64,000 nucleotides of DNA from Geomonas agri (GCF_020179605.1 NZ_JAINZO010000002.1:310001-374000), one strand, 5' to 3'. Numbered from the stretch's first letter, positions 1 to 8,644 are shown. Notes: generated by a model not told the origin, from the letters alone. Program-made: numbers and translations.

Positions 1-1057
1 CATCGCCCAGTGCGGCGTCCGTCTTGAGCGGCGGCGATTGCGGCGGGATGGAGTCGAGGGTGGTGCCCAGCAGGTGCGGCAGGCTCATGAGATAGGTGTA
101 GCTGTCGAAGGGGGGCGGAGCGTCGCCGGCGGCAAAGAGAGCGATGGCGTCTCCCTGCGCGGCGAAAAGCGGCAAAAGCTCGCGGCGGCACTCGAGCACC
201 ACCTTTTCCCCGCGCCACGCCAGCAACTGCGCGTAGCGGTAGAACTGGATGGCGTCGCCGAACCCCTGCTCGGCCCGGACCAGGAGCGTGCGGCCGTTCA
301 AAGGGGATCCGTCCCACATCTGCCGTCCCATGAAGGCGGGATCGAAGCCGCCGGCGGGGGCCTTCAGCCGCCACTGGTACTCGCGCCACCCCTCCCGGTA
401 GTCGCCGAGGGCGAGCAGGGCGAGGGCGAGGTTCCAGTGGGCGTCGACGCTGTTAGGATCGAGCGCCAGGGCCACGCGCAGGGACGCCAGCGCATCGTCG
501 AACTGGTTCAGGGCAAGCAGCGAGCCGCCGAGATTCACCCACCCTTTCAGGTGATCCGGCTGCAGTTCCACCACCTTCCGGTAGCACTGCACCGCCCCCT
601 GCCACTCTCCCTGGGCGCGCAGGGCGTGCCCGAGGTGGTAATAGGCGTTGGCGTAGCCGGGATCAAGCGCGATGGCGTCGCAGAAGCGGGCCACGGCCGC
701 ATTCAGTTGCCCCTGCTTCAAGAGCGTGTTGCCTAAGTTGCCCATGGCCTCCGGGTAGTCGGCTTTCAGTTCCAGGGCGGTGCGGTAACACTGCTCCGCC
801 TCGTCGATCCGCCCCAGGTCCTCGAGGATCACGCCCAGGTTGTTGTGTAGCTCGGCCTGCGCCGGGTCGAGGGCTAGGGCCCGGGAGAAGGCATCCAAAG
901 CCTGCTGCTGTCGCCCTAAAATACGCGCCAGGGCGCCCGAAAGGGTGAGCAGGTCCACGTCGTCCGGCGTCTCCCGCAGGAGTTCCCGGCACAACTCGTC
1001 CGCCCGCTCGACCCGGTTTTCGGCCAGGGTCCGTTTCAGTTCATCGCGGTTTTGCAT
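1..1057 (-). CDS. TPR repeat / glycosyltransferase-like protein, partial (C-terminus outside window)
   Basis: The reading frame starts at ATG 1055-1057 and runs off the left edge. The N-terminal ~200 residues are tandem 34-residue TPR units, with repeated pairs such as A-x-x-x-Y-x-x-A and P-x-x-A-x-x-N-L-G. They lead into a GT-B-type sequence with the motif AEQGFGDAIQFYRYA, the same element seen three times in the neighbouring 1436-residue protein. It starts 3 bases after that gene's stop, with GGAGAT as ribosome site inside the upstream gene's last codons, so the two are surely co-transcribed. This is effectively a fourth copy of the TPR-GT module. The substrate is unknown; surface or flagellin sugar transfer is inferred only from position. 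Confidence 0.85.
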   Translation of the reverse strand, partial: MQNRDELKRTLAENRVERADELCRELLRETPDDVDLLTLSGALARILGRQQQALDAFSRALALDPAQAELHNNLGVILEDLGRIDEAEQCYRTALELKADYPEAMGNLGNTLLKQGQLNAAVARFCDAIALDPGYANAYYHLGHALRAQGEWQGAVQCYRKVVELQPDHLKGWVNLGGSLLALNQFDDALASLRVALALDPNSVDAHWNLALALLALGDYREGWREYQWRLKAPAGGFDPAFMGRQMWDGSPLNGRTLLVRAEQGFGDAIQFYRYAQLLAWRGEKVVLECRRELLPLFAAQGDAIALFAAGDAPPPFDSYTYLMSLPHLLGTTLDSIPPQSPPLKTDAALGD

Positions 1058-1060
1058 CTA

Positions 1061-4000
1061 CTATCGATCTCCTTTGGCACGGACCAGCAGTACCAGCTGC
1101 TGTGCCACCCGCTCCACCACCTCGCCCCAATCACCGCGGCGGCGCTGGCGGAACAGCCGGGCGGTCGGGTACCACGGGGAATCCTCCCGCTCCATCAGCC
1201 AGCGCCAGTCGCACGCCATGGGCAACAGCACCCAGACCGGCACGCCCAGCCCCCCGGCCAGGTGCGCTACGGCGGTGTCGGCCGAGATGACCAGGTCGAG
1301 CTGGCTCAGGATGGCGGCGGTATCGGCGAAGCTCTTGATGCCGGCGCCCAAGTCGGTAAGCTCCATCCCCGGCGGCGGGGTGGCCGCCTGCTCCGCACCG
1401 TCCCCTACCTGGAGCGCACAGAAGCGAGCCCCGGTGACCCGCGCCAGCGGCGCAAAGAGCGAGAGGGTGAGCGAGCGTTTCAGGTCGTCCTTGTAGGTCT
1501 TCCTGCCGGCCCAGACCAGCCCGACCAGTACCCCCTCAGCCGGCAGCGCGCCCTTCCAACGCTCCACCAAGGCAGGGTCGGCGGCGAGATAGGGCACGGC
1601 GGCTGGGATAGAGTCGAGGAGCGTGCCGCACAGGTACGGCAGGCTCATGAGCGACGCGTGGCAGTCAAAGTCGGGGAACGGCTCGCCGCGCACCAGCACC
1701 CGCGCGACACCCGGCACCGTGGTGAGCACCGGCGCTATAGGCTTCGCCTGGCACTGCACCAGTACCGTCGCTCCCTGCGCCGCCAAAACCGGCGCGTAGC
1801 GCACGAACTGCAAGGTGTCGCCGAAGCCCTGCTCGGCGTGGAGCAGGATGGTCCTTCCCTGCAGGGAAGAGCCGTCCCAAAGCGGCTGCGGCAGGTCCAG
1901 GCGCGGGATCGGATCGACCTTCTCAAAGCGCTGTTCGTACCCTCGCCATCCTTCACGGTACTCGCCGAGCTGCAGTTGTACCAAGGCGAGGTTCCAGCGC
2001 GCGTCGACGTAGCCGGGGTCGAGGGCAAGGACCTTGCGATAGCACCGGACGGCCTCTTCGACGTCGCCTAGGGCACGGCTCACCGAACCAAGGTTGTTGA
2101 GCGCGTGCAGGTAGTCCGGATTCAACGCGAGCGCGGTGCGGTAACACTGCGCCGCCTCCTCCAGGCGCTCCTGCGCCTGTAAGGCAATCCCGAGTGCATT
2201 CCAGGAGGGAAGGTAACCGGGGTTGGCGTCGAGGATAGTGCGGAAGGTCTGCTGGGCCAACTCGATATCGCCCATGGCGTGGTGCAGTTCGCCCAGGTTG
2301 TGCCTGGCTTCGAGGTAGTCCGGCGCGACGCCCACCGCCTGTTGCAGTGCCTGCAGCGCACCCTCGAAATCGCCCTGCTCCTTGAGGGCCAGCGCCAGGT
2401 TGTGCCAGGCCTGCGCCAGTTTCGGCTCGATGGCGAGGGCGCGCCGGTAACTCTCGGCCGCCTCGGCAAGCCGCCCCAACGTGTAGAGGCTGTTGCCCAT
2501 GTTGTAGTGCGGCGCCACGAAAGCGGGGCAGAGCTCGATGGCTTTTCGGTAGCGCTCGATCGCCTCGCCCTGCCTCCCCGCACCGTCCAAGGTGCATCCC
2601 TCGTCGTTGTACTGCTCCGCCTGCCGCATCGGGTCAGCGGCCGGCGCCTGTACCTCCCCACTTCTCTGCGCCAGCATTTCCCCTAGCGCCCGTACCACCC
2701 GCTGCAGCACCCCGTCCCAGTCGCCCGGCCTGCTCTGCCGGAACAGGCGCATGGTCGGGTACCAGGGCGAATCCTCCCGGTCGGTCAGCCAGCGCCAGTC
2801 GGGCACAAAGGGAACCAGGAGCCAGACCGGCAATCCCAGGGCCCCGCACAGGTGCGCGACCGAGGTATCCACCGAGAGCACCAGGTCGAGTCGGCTGGCA
2901 AGCGCCGCGGTGTCGGCATAGTCGCAGATGGCGGGGGCCAGGTCGGTGACCGGCAGGATCGAGCCGAGATCCCCTTGGGCTCCGAGCTGCAGGGAGTAGA
3001 AGCTCACCCCGGGCAGCCCGGCGAGTGCCGCCAGCTTGTCCGTGGGGAGGGAGCGGTTAAGGTCGTTGGGGTGGCCCGGACTTCCCTGCCAGGCCAGCCC
3101 GACCTTCAACATCCGGTCCTCAGGGAATCTGGCCGCGCATGCCGCTACGCGCGCCGCGTCAGCGTGCAGATAGGGCACGTGGCCCGGGATGCCGACAAGG
3201 TCGGTTCCGAAGATCCCCGGCAGGTCCATGAGCGATGCCTGCAGCTCGAACGGCGGCAGGGTCTCGCCACTGGCGTAGACAGCCTCCACGCCGGCCACCG
3301 TTGTTACCGGCGGCACCAGGCCCGGCGACTGCACCTCGATCAGCACCCGACCGCCGCGACCGGCGACCAGCGGTGCGTAGCGCACGAACTGGAGCGTGTC
3401 TCCTGCCCCCTGTTCGCCATAAAGAAGGATGGTCCTGCCGGAGAGCGGCGCGCCGTCCCAGGCGGGGAAATCCTGCCACCGGCGTTGCGGCGCTTGGCTA
3501 CTCTTCTGGAAACGCCAGGAAAACTCGCGCCACCCCTCGGGCAGTTGACCGGTCATGAGCAGGAGCACGGCGAGGTTCCAATGGGCGTCGGCGTAGCCTG
3601 GAGAAAGCCGCACCGTCTCCCGGAACTCCGCGAGCGACTCGGTGAAGCGCCCCAGGTCTTTTAGGGTGGTGCCCAGGTTGTAGCGCGCCTTGACCAGGGC
3701 CGGGTCGAGCTGCAGGGCCTCGCGGTAACTTTGCTGCGCCCCCTCCAGATCACCCAGTACCTGTCTCACGATCCCCAGCGCCTCGTGCAGTTCGGGCACT
3801 CCATGCTCCAGGGCGAGGGCATCTTCCAGGCTCGCACGCGCCTCGGCGAAACGCCCCTGCTTTTGCAGGGCCTGCGCCAGGGCGTAGTGCGGCTGCCACA
3901 GCCCGGGGAGCAGTTGCGCCACCTTGGTGAAGCGGACCGTGGCCTCGCCCGGCTTGCCGGCGGCAGCCAGGAAGGAGCCCATGAGGTAGTGGCCGCCCCC

Positions 4001-5371
4001 GTCGAAGGGATGCGTCGCCAGCCGCCGCTCCAGGAAACCCGCCACGGCATCGGTGAGCGCTGTCCGCACCCGCTCGACCACCTCGCCCCACTCCCCCTGG
4101 CGCTCTTGCCGGAACAGGCGCATGGTCGGGTACCAGGGCGAATCGTCCCGCCCGCGCAGCCAACGGTAGTCGCCGGCCATGGGGAGCATGAGCCAAACCG
4201 GCTTGCCCAGCGCCCCGGCCAGGTGCGCCACCGAAGTGTCGATGGAGATGACTAGGTCCAGCTGCGCGATGAGGGCGGCGGTGTCGCCGAAATCGCGGAT
4301 GGCCGAGGTGAAGTCGATGAGCCCCGGACATTCTCCCGGGCCGGGCGCCGCCTCGCCCACCTGCAGCGAGTAAAATGAGGCCCCAGGGATGCCGCACAGT
4401 GGTGCCAGCGCCGCCAGCGAGCAGGAACGGAAGGGATCAGGGACCGGTTTGCCGGCCCACACCAGGCCGATCCTGAAGCCGGGGTCGGCAGCGAGCTTGG
4501 CCTGCCAGAGTCCGAGCCGCTGCGGCGGCGGTGAGAGGTAAGGGACCGCGTTGGGAAGGCTCTCCAAGGTGGTGTTGAAGAGGTGCGGCAGGGACAGCAG
4601 GGGGACCTCGACGTCGAAGGGCGGGAGCGGCTCGCCCATGACGCAAACCTCGGCGACGCCGGGCATGCCGCGCAAAACCGGCGCCAGCGCGGCCGACTGA
4701 CACTCGGCGATGACGATGCCGCCCCGCTCGGCAACCATGGGAAGGTAACGGGCGAACTGGATGGTGTCGCCAAAGCCCTGCTCACCGTGCACCAGGATGC
4801 GCCGGCCGTTAAGGGGCGCACCGTTCCAGGCGGGTGCGGGGAAGCTGCGCCTGGGGGAGGTAAAGTCATCCCTTTTCCAGCGCCACTGGTACTCGGCCCA
4901 CCCCTCGCGGAACTCGCTCGCCAACAACAGGGCGAGGGCAAGGTTCCAGTGCGCGTCGGCGCAGTCTGGCCGGCGCCGCACCAGGTCCCGGAACACGGCG
5001 ATGGCGCCATCGACGTCACCGGCACGCTGCAGTGCGCCGCCGAGGGCAATGGCCGGTTCCGGCGCGTCGGGTGCCTGGGCCAGTGCCAAGCGAAACTGCT
5101 CCGCCGCCTCGGCGAAGCGCCCCAGTTTGAAGAGCGAGGAGCCCGTGTTGTTCAGGGCCAATGGATCACCTTCGCGCAGGGCGAGCGCAGCGCGGTACTC
5201 CGCCAGCGCCTCCTCGTGGCGGCCGGTGTCATCCAGAAGCGCGCCCAGATTGATGTGTACGTCCGGCAGGAGCGGACCACCAGCCGCGACCAGGCTACGG
5301 TAGATCGGCTCCGCCTCGGCCAGCCGGCCGGCGCGCTGCAGCTCAAGGGCATGGGAGAATTGCCGTGCCAT
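1061..5371 (-). CDS. Giant TPR-glycosyltransferase protein with three tandem TPR + GT9-like modules
   Basis: The predicted protein has 1436 residues. Three modules follow one another, each with several TPRs and then a domain resembling ADP-heptose:LPS heptosyltransferases. The motif EQG(F/A)GDT(I/L)QF lies near residues 195, 651 and 1178, and the matching DTxVAHLxGxLGxPVW motif near 375, 832 and 1362. Each module ends in a D/E-DSPWYPT-RLFRQ segment. The longer frame would start upstream, but ATG 5369-5371 has an AAGAGGA ribosome site at good spacing, whereas ATG 5387-5389 has none. It lies just downstream of a GT-B glycosyltransferase gene. TPR/GT proteins of this type are often involved in protein or surface glycosylation; the acceptor here is not known. 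Confidence 0.85.
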   Translation of the reverse strand: MARQFSHALELQRAGRLAEAEPIYRSLVAAGGPLLPDVHINLGALLDDTGRHEEALAEYRAALALREGDPLALNNTGSSLFKLGRFAEAAEQFRLALAQAPDAPEPAIALGGALQRAGDVDGAIAVFRDLVRRRPDCADAHWNLALALLLASEFREGWAEYQWRWKRDDFTSPRRSFPAPAWNGAPLNGRRILVHGEQGFGDTIQFARYLPMVAERGGIVIAECQSAALAPVLRGMPGVAEVCVMGEPLPPFDVEVPLLSLPHLFNTTLESLPNAVPYLSPPPQRLGLWQAKLAADPGFRIGLVWAGKPVPDPFRSCSLAALAPLCGIPGASFYSLQVGEAAPGPGECPGLIDFTSAIRDFGDTAALIAQLDLVISIDTSVAHLAGALGKPVWLMLPMAGDYRWLRGRDDSPWYPTMRLFRQERQGEWGEVVERVRTALTDAVAGFLERRLATHPFDGGGHYLMGSFLAAAGKPGEATVRFTKVAQLLPGLWQPHYALAQALQKQGRFAEARASLEDALALEHGVPELHEALGIVRQVLGDLEGAQQSYREALQLDPALVKARYNLGTTLKDLGRFTESLAEFRETVRLSPGYADAHWNLAVLLLMTGQLPEGWREFSWRFQKSSQAPQRRWQDFPAWDGAPLSGRTILLYGEQGAGDTLQFVRYAPLVAGRGGRVLIEVQSPGLVPPVTTVAGVEAVYASGETLPPFELQASLMDLPGIFGTDLVGIPGHVPYLHADAARVAACAARFPEDRMLKVGLAWQGSPGHPNDLNRSLPTDKLAALAGLPGVSFYSLQLGAQGDLGSILPVTDLAPAICDYADTAALASRLDLVLSVDTSVAHLCGALGLPVWLLVPFVPDWRWLTDREDSPWYPTMRLFRQSRPGDWDGVLQRVVRALGEMLAQRSGEVQAPAADPMRQAEQYNDEGCTLDGAGRQGEAIERYRKAIELCPAFVAPHYNMGNSLYTLGRLAEAAESYRRALAIEPKLAQAWHNLALALKEQGDFEGALQALQQAVGVAPDYLEARHNLGELHHAMGDIELAQQTFRTILDANPGYLPSWNALGIALQAQERLEEAAQCYRTALALNPDYLHALNNLGSVSRALGDVEEAVRCYRKVLALDPGYVDARWNLALVQLQLGEYREGWRGYEQRFEKVDPIPRLDLPQPLWDGSSLQGRTILLHAEQGFGDTLQFVRYAPVLAAQGATVLVQCQAKPIAPVLTTVPGVARVLVRGEPFPDFDCHASLMSLPYLCGTLLDSIPAAVPYLAADPALVERWKGALPAEGVLVGLVWAGRKTYKDDLKRSLTLSLFAPLARVTGARFCALQVGDGAEQAATPPPGMELTDLGAGIKSFADTAAILSQLDLVISADTAVAHLAGGLGVPVWVLLPMACDWRWLMEREDSPWYPTARLFRQRRRGDWGEVVERVAQQLVLLVRAKGDR

Positions 5372-5393
5372 GTCGTCCTCTTGGGTCATCGGG

Positions 5394-6446
5394 CTAGGCA
5401 TTCCGCATCCGCGCCAGCTCCGCCTGGTTGGCGAGCTTGGTGGCCAGGTAGTGGAATTGGCGGGCTGCACCACTCCAGCTGAGATTCTTCATCTCCTCCG
5501 CGGCCAGCGCCCCCTTGCGCGCGAGTTCGTGGCGGTTCCGGTAGACGTGTTCCAGCATCTCGATGATCTCTTCGAGGAGCGGTTCCTCCCAGACCCCGGT
5601 CTGGACGCCGCCGCTATTAACCACCATGGGGCGGTAACGGGTGAGCGGGTAGGCGATGGCAGGATTGATCACGTCGGCGTGGCCGCTGGTGTCGGAGGCG
5701 ATAACGGACCTGCTGCAGGCCATGTACTCACACATCACCATGTTGTTTCCACCTTCGCAGCGGTTGGGGAAAAGGCCGACATGGGTACCGGCGAAGACGT
5801 CTCTGATGGCGTTGTTGTGCACCAGTGGATGCACCACGGTGCGCGCCGGGTCGAGTCCGTTCTCCAGGGCGCAGCGGCCGGGCACACTGAGGAAGTCGAC
5901 CTCGTCGTGGCGGTAGGTGATGAAGGGGGAGCTTTCCATGGTGAGGAGCGAAAAGGGCCACTGGTTCACCCAGCTGCAGGAGAGGTAGACGTCGTCGTGG
6001 CGCTGCATCAGCACCTTCATGGCGGCGATGACCAGGTCCTGCCCCTTGCGCAGTTCGAACTTGCCGCCCGAGAAGACCACGAAGCGGTCGTCCGGGGGGA
6101 GCGGCAGCGGATAGAAGCGTTCCGGGTCGACCCCCTGCAGGATGGTGCAGCAGTTTTTCACCCCGCCGATGCGCAGCAGGTACTCGCACCACTTGGAGCC
6201 AGCCACGATGAAGTCCCACCTGCGCGCGGCTTCGCGGGTGAAGTTGAGGATCTCGATGCTGTTTTCGAAGAAGCAGTAGCCGATGTTGATGGCGTCCCAG
6301 GCCTCGGGGTTCAGCGGCGCAAGGTTCTGCGACATGCAGTGCAGGGTCACCCCCGGCACCGGGGGGAGTTGGGCGATCTCGCGCTCGAGGTAGGTCCCGG
6401 CGATGCCCCAGCCGTGCATGGAACCGCTGGGCATGGATACTTTCAT
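5394..6446 (-). CDS. Glycosyltransferase, GT-B fold (family 1/4-like)
   Basis: The 350-residue protein has the C-terminal GT-B signature: F-S-G-G-K-F-E-x-R-K-G-Q-D for the strand-loop before the donor site, then CEGGNNMVMCEYMAC with the E-x8-E pair and SDTSGHAD that bind the nucleotide sugar. The start is ATG 6444-6446, which has GAGAGG upstream; an in-frame upstream Met lacks support. It is first in the operon with the two TPR-GT genes and has a sigma-54-like promoter 44 bases upstream of its start. The neighbouring motor genes on the same strand make flagellar or surface glycosylation a reasonable guess, but nothing in the sequence fixes the acceptor. Confidence 0.85.
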   Translation of the reverse strand: MKVSMPSGSMHGWGIAGTYLEREIAQLPPVPGVTLHCMSQNLAPLNPEAWDAINIGYCFFENSIEILNFTREAARRWDFIVAGSKWCEYLLRIGGVKNCCTILQGVDPERFYPLPLPPDDRFVVFSGGKFELRKGQDLVIAAMKVLMQRHDDVYLSCSWVNQWPFSLLTMESSPFITYRHDEVDFLSVPGRCALENGLDPARTVVHPLVHNNAIRDVFAGTHVGLFPNRCEGGNNMVMCEYMACSRSVIASDTSGHADVINPAIAYPLTRYRPMVVNSGGVQTGVWEEPLLEEIIEMLEHVYRNRHELARKGALAAEEMKNLSWSGAARQFHYLATKLANQAELARMRNA

Positions 6447-6489
6447 GAATGAAAACCTCTCTGTGGTGATGGGTCGACCACTACACGCG

Positions 6490-6505
6490 AGCAACTACCG
6501 TACCA
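6490..6505 (-). promoter_or_regulatory. Sigma-54-like -24/-12 promoter before the glycosyltransferase operon
   Basis: On the minus strand the sequence reads TGGTAC-N5-TTGCT. The -12 element is perfect and the -24 element differs from TGGCAC at one base. It lies 44 bases before the ATG of the glycosyltransferase gene, a sensible distance. It suggests that the operon shares RpoN control with the flhA operon. Confidence 0.55.
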
Positions 6506-6590
6506 GTGCGAAAAGGCGGGGGATAAGAGTTTGAAAAAGCGGTGATTTACGGCGGCGGGGCGACAGGCGGTCATTTCTTTGACAGCCAAA

Positions 6591-6658
6591 GTCGGACCAG
6601 TCGGACCAGTCGGACCAGTCGGACCAGTCGGACCAGTCGGACCAGTCGGACCAGTCGG
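6591..6658. repeat. 9-bp tandem repeat, 7.5 copies of GTCGGACCA
   Basis: Seven perfect copies of GTCGGACCA (6591-6653) are followed by GTCGG. The array sits 19 bases beyond the motB stop codon and ~85 bases upstream of the glycosyltransferase promoter. The unit is strongly strand-asymmetric and cannot fold on itself. Frames through it read Gly-Pro-Thr or Val-Gly-Pro, but neither frame has a credible start. Copy number may vary by slippage. Confidence 0.95.
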
Positions 6659-6669
6659 CACTGGCCGAC
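6654..6669 (-). other. Hairpin after motB (possible transcript end)
   Basis: GTCGGC-ACTG-GCCGAC is a perfect 6-bp stem with a 4-base loop, starting 9 bases after the motB stop. It fuses into the first unit of the 9-bp repeat array. There is no T-run after it, so it is at best a weak or Rho-assisted terminator, or a 3'-end stabiliser. Confidence 0.4.
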
Positions 6670-6677
6670 ATAGGCGG

Positions 6678-7451
6678 CTACGGTTCGTTGCGCTCGCTTT
6701 GTTCGGAGAGGAGGACGATGTCGACGCGGCGGTTCTTGGCGCGCCCTTCTTCGTCGCTGTTGTCGGCTACCGGGCGGTACTCGCCGTAACCGGCGGCAGA
6801 AATCCGGGCGGGGTCGAAATCTTCCTGCTTGGTGAGGTATTGCAGCACGTGGGTAGCGCGCGCGGTGGAAAGCTCCCAGTTGGACGGGAAAGCGGCGGTG
6901 CTGATGGGGTTGTTGTCGGTGTGCCCCTCGACCCGCACCGCGTTGGAATAGGTGGCCAGGGAGGCCACCACGTCTTTCAAGAGGTTCAGGGAACTCTGCT
7001 TTAGCGTGGCGCTGCCACTGTCGAAGAACCCGGCTTCCTTGAGGCTCACCACCAGGCCGCGCTGGGTCACCGACACGGAGACCTTGTTTTGCGCCCCCGC
7101 CTTCATCAGGTACGCCTCGATGGAAGCCTTGGTGGCGCGGAAGTCCTGTTCGCTGCCGCGGGTCCTGGTGCTGCTCATCCGTTTGGGGGCCTGGGTGATC
7201 TTGTGGATGGAAGGGATGACACTCATGGAACCGGCGTCAATGACGGTCGGCTTCTGGCCGGCGGAGGTGGTGCTGTAGCCAAAGGACTCGCGCATGGAGG
7301 CGAGCACCTCCTCGGCCTTCTTCTTGTCGGTCTGGCTCATGGCGTAGAGTGTCACGAACACGGCGAACAACAGCGTGATGAAGTCGGCGTAGGAGACCAG
7401 CCAGCGCTCGTGGTTGGGTTCTTTTTCGTGCTGGGCCTTTTTCTTAGCCAT
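6678..7451 (-). CDS. motB: Flagellar motor stator protein MotB
   Basis: The 257-residue protein has a short basic cytoplasmic N-terminus and one membrane helix (about 17-38) carrying the W-L-V-S-Y-A-D motif. Asp23 is the expected ion-binding residue. A C-terminal OmpA/MotB peptidoglycan-binding domain follows, with VEGHTDNNP near 174-182 and NRRVDI near the end. Its ATG directly follows the motA TAA, so the pair is translationally linked. MotB anchors the stator to the cell wall and, with MotA, forms the ion channel that drives rotation. Length and motifs are normal for the family. Confidence 0.96.
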   Translation of the reverse strand: MAKKKAQHEKEPNHERWLVSYADFITLLFAVFVTLYAMSQTDKKKAEEVLASMRESFGYSTTSAGQKPTVIDAGSMSVIPSIHKITQAPKRMSSTRTRGSEQDFRATKASIEAYLMKAGAQNKVSVSVTQRGLVVSLKEAGFFDSGSATLKQSSLNLLKDVVASLATYSNAVRVEGHTDNNPISTAAFPSNWELSTARATHVLQYLTKQEDFDPARISAAGYGEYRPVADNSDEEGRAKNRRVDIVLLSEQSERNEP

Positions 7452-8216
7452 TTACTTTCCCTTCTTCTCTCCACCGTCATGCAGGTAGGCCCTGAGCTTC
7501 TGCTCGATGAAGTGGGGGTTCTCGCCGTTTTGAATGGCGATCAGACCCTCGATGACCATCTCCTTCTGCAACAGCTCCTCTTTGAGACGGATCTTCAGCT
7601 TGGTGCCGAACGGGATGCAGAAGATGTTGGCGGTCATCAGGCCGTAGATGGTGGCGACGAAGGCGACGGCGATGCCGCCCCCGAGCTTGGAGGGGTCGGA
7701 AAGGTTGCTCATGACGTGGATCAGGCCGAGCACGGCGCCGATAATACCGATGGTGGGGGCGAAACCGCCGGCCGCCTCGAAAACCTCGGCGCTGTGCTTG
7801 CCGTGCGACTCGACCGAGCCCAGCTCGATCTCCATGGTCTCCCTGAGCTTCTGCGGGTCGATACCGTCGACCACCAGGGAGATCCCCTTCTTGGTGAAGG
7901 AATCCTTGACCGTCTGCGCTTCCTGCTCCAGCGAGATCAGGCCGTTTCTACGGGCCTTGGCCGCGTAGTTGATGATGTTCTTGATCACCGCCTCGGGGTC
8001 CTCCTTGGGCGGCATGAAGACCTTCTTCAGGTCCTTGACTGCGGCCATCAGGACCGGCAGCGGGAAGCTGACGATGGTCGCTGCCGCGGTGCCGCCGAGG
8101 ACGATCATGGCTGCCGTCGGCTGTATCAGCGCCGACATGTGCAGACCTTCCAGGGCAGCACCGCCGAAAACGGCGAAAAGCCCCAGGGTTATTCCGATTA
8201 TGGTCGATAAATCCAT
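7452..8216 (-). CDS. motA: Flagellar motor stator protein MotA
   Basis: The 254-residue MotA/TolQ/ExbB-family protein has four predicted membrane helices: two near the N-terminus, and two around 145-210 in the conserved stretch G-G-F-A-P-T-I-G-I-I-G-A-V-L-G-L through I-A-V-A-F-V-A-T-I-Y-G. The large cytoplasmic loop between helices 2 and 3 would contact FliG. It lies between flbD and motB in a tight three-gene unit behind a FliA-type promoter, as expected for late (class III) motor genes. Confidence 0.96.
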   Translation of the reverse strand: MDLSTIIGITLGLFAVFGGAALEGLHMSALIQPTAAMIVLGGTAAATIVSFPLPVLMAAVKDLKKVFMPPKEDPEAVIKNIINYAAKARRNGLISLEQEAQTVKDSFTKKGISLVVDGIDPQKLRETMEIELGSVESHGKHSAEVFEAAGGFAPTIGIIGAVLGLIHVMSNLSDPSKLGGGIAVAFVATIYGLMTANIFCIPFGTKLKIRLKEELLQKEMVIEGLIAIQNGENPHFIEQKLRAYLHDGGEKKGK

Positions 8217-8255
8217 ATATTTTCCTGGATCGTGAAAACGCTCGCCTGCGAACGG

Positions 8256-8513
8256 TTAGATCCTGCAGTTGGGGTGGTAGCTTTCCGCATCCCTTTTGCG
8301 CAGGTAGCGCCGGGCCACGCTCGACGAGGCGTGCCGGAACAGGTGCGCCTTGAAGTTGACGATCCGGCTGATAACCACCCGCGCCGGCTCCAGCACCAGG
8401 TACCGGTTGCCGTTGGAAAGGGTGATGTGCGTGTCCGGGGTCTCCGTGATGATCTCTATCAGGTCCGGGTTCAGGTACATCTCGGTACCGTCTCGTGTTG
8501 TCACCTTGACCAT
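8256..8513 (-). CDS. flbD: Flagellar protein FlbD (SwrD family)
   Basis: The 85-residue protein begins MVKVTTRDGTEMYLNPDLIE, which is the compact FlbD family core with its N-P-D-L-I and T-P-D-T-x-I-x-L-x-N-G motifs. The longer open frame starts 25 codons earlier without a ribosome site; ATG 8511-8513 has GGGGGA at good spacing. The family is small, sits next to motA/motB in many genomes, and in Bacillus (SwrD) increases motor power. The C-terminal ~30 residues are basic and less conserved. It is the first gene of flbD-motA-motB. Confidence 0.9.
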   Translation of the reverse strand: MVKVTTRDGTEMYLNPDLIEIITETPDTHITLSNGNRYLVLEPARVVISRIVNFKAHLFRHASSSVARRYLRKRDAESYHPNCRI

Positions 8514-8548
8514 GTCTTCCCCCTGCGGAATTCGGCAGCTAATTTTGT

Positions 8549-8575
8549 TTTTCGGATGCAGCACCGAAAGCTTTA
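8549..8575 (-). promoter_or_regulatory. FliA (sigma-28) promoter of flbD-motA-motB
   Basis: The minus strand reads TAAA-N15-TCCGAAAA, against the consensus TAAA-N15-GCCGATAA. The -35 is perfect, the spacing is exact and 6 of 8 bases in the -10 match. Transcription would start ~30 bases before the flbD ATG. Confidence 0.75.
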
Positions 8576-8604
8576 GCGCTATCACCACCCTTCGTCAAAA
8601 AAGA

Positions 8605-8644
8605 AACTGAAAAGGCCGTGCGAGCCTGGCCAGCTCACACGGCC
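8605..8644 (-). terminator. Rho-independent terminator after flgL
   Basis: On the minus strand GGCCGTGTGAGC pairs with GCTCGCACGGCC (one mismatch) around a short TGGCCAG loop, and is followed by TTTTCAGTTTCTTTTTT. It lies 30 bases past the flgL stop and closes the flgI-to-flgL operon, separating it from flbD. Confidence 0.85.

Noticed and set aside
1052..2071. 339-codon plus-strand frame over the TPR protein
   Set aside because: Antisense shadow of the repetitive TPR-GT gene.
6591..6658. Tandem array as a possible CRISPR array
   Set aside because: Unit of 9 bases without spacers; no cas genes in the window.
6443..6661. Frame encoding Met-Pro-(Thr-Gly-Pro)n collagen-like repeats through the 9-bp array, and the opposite (Val-Gly-Pro)n frame at 6579-7004
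   Set aside because: Both rely on weak starts with no ribosome site; the second overlaps motB antisense. The repeat is better read as non-coding.
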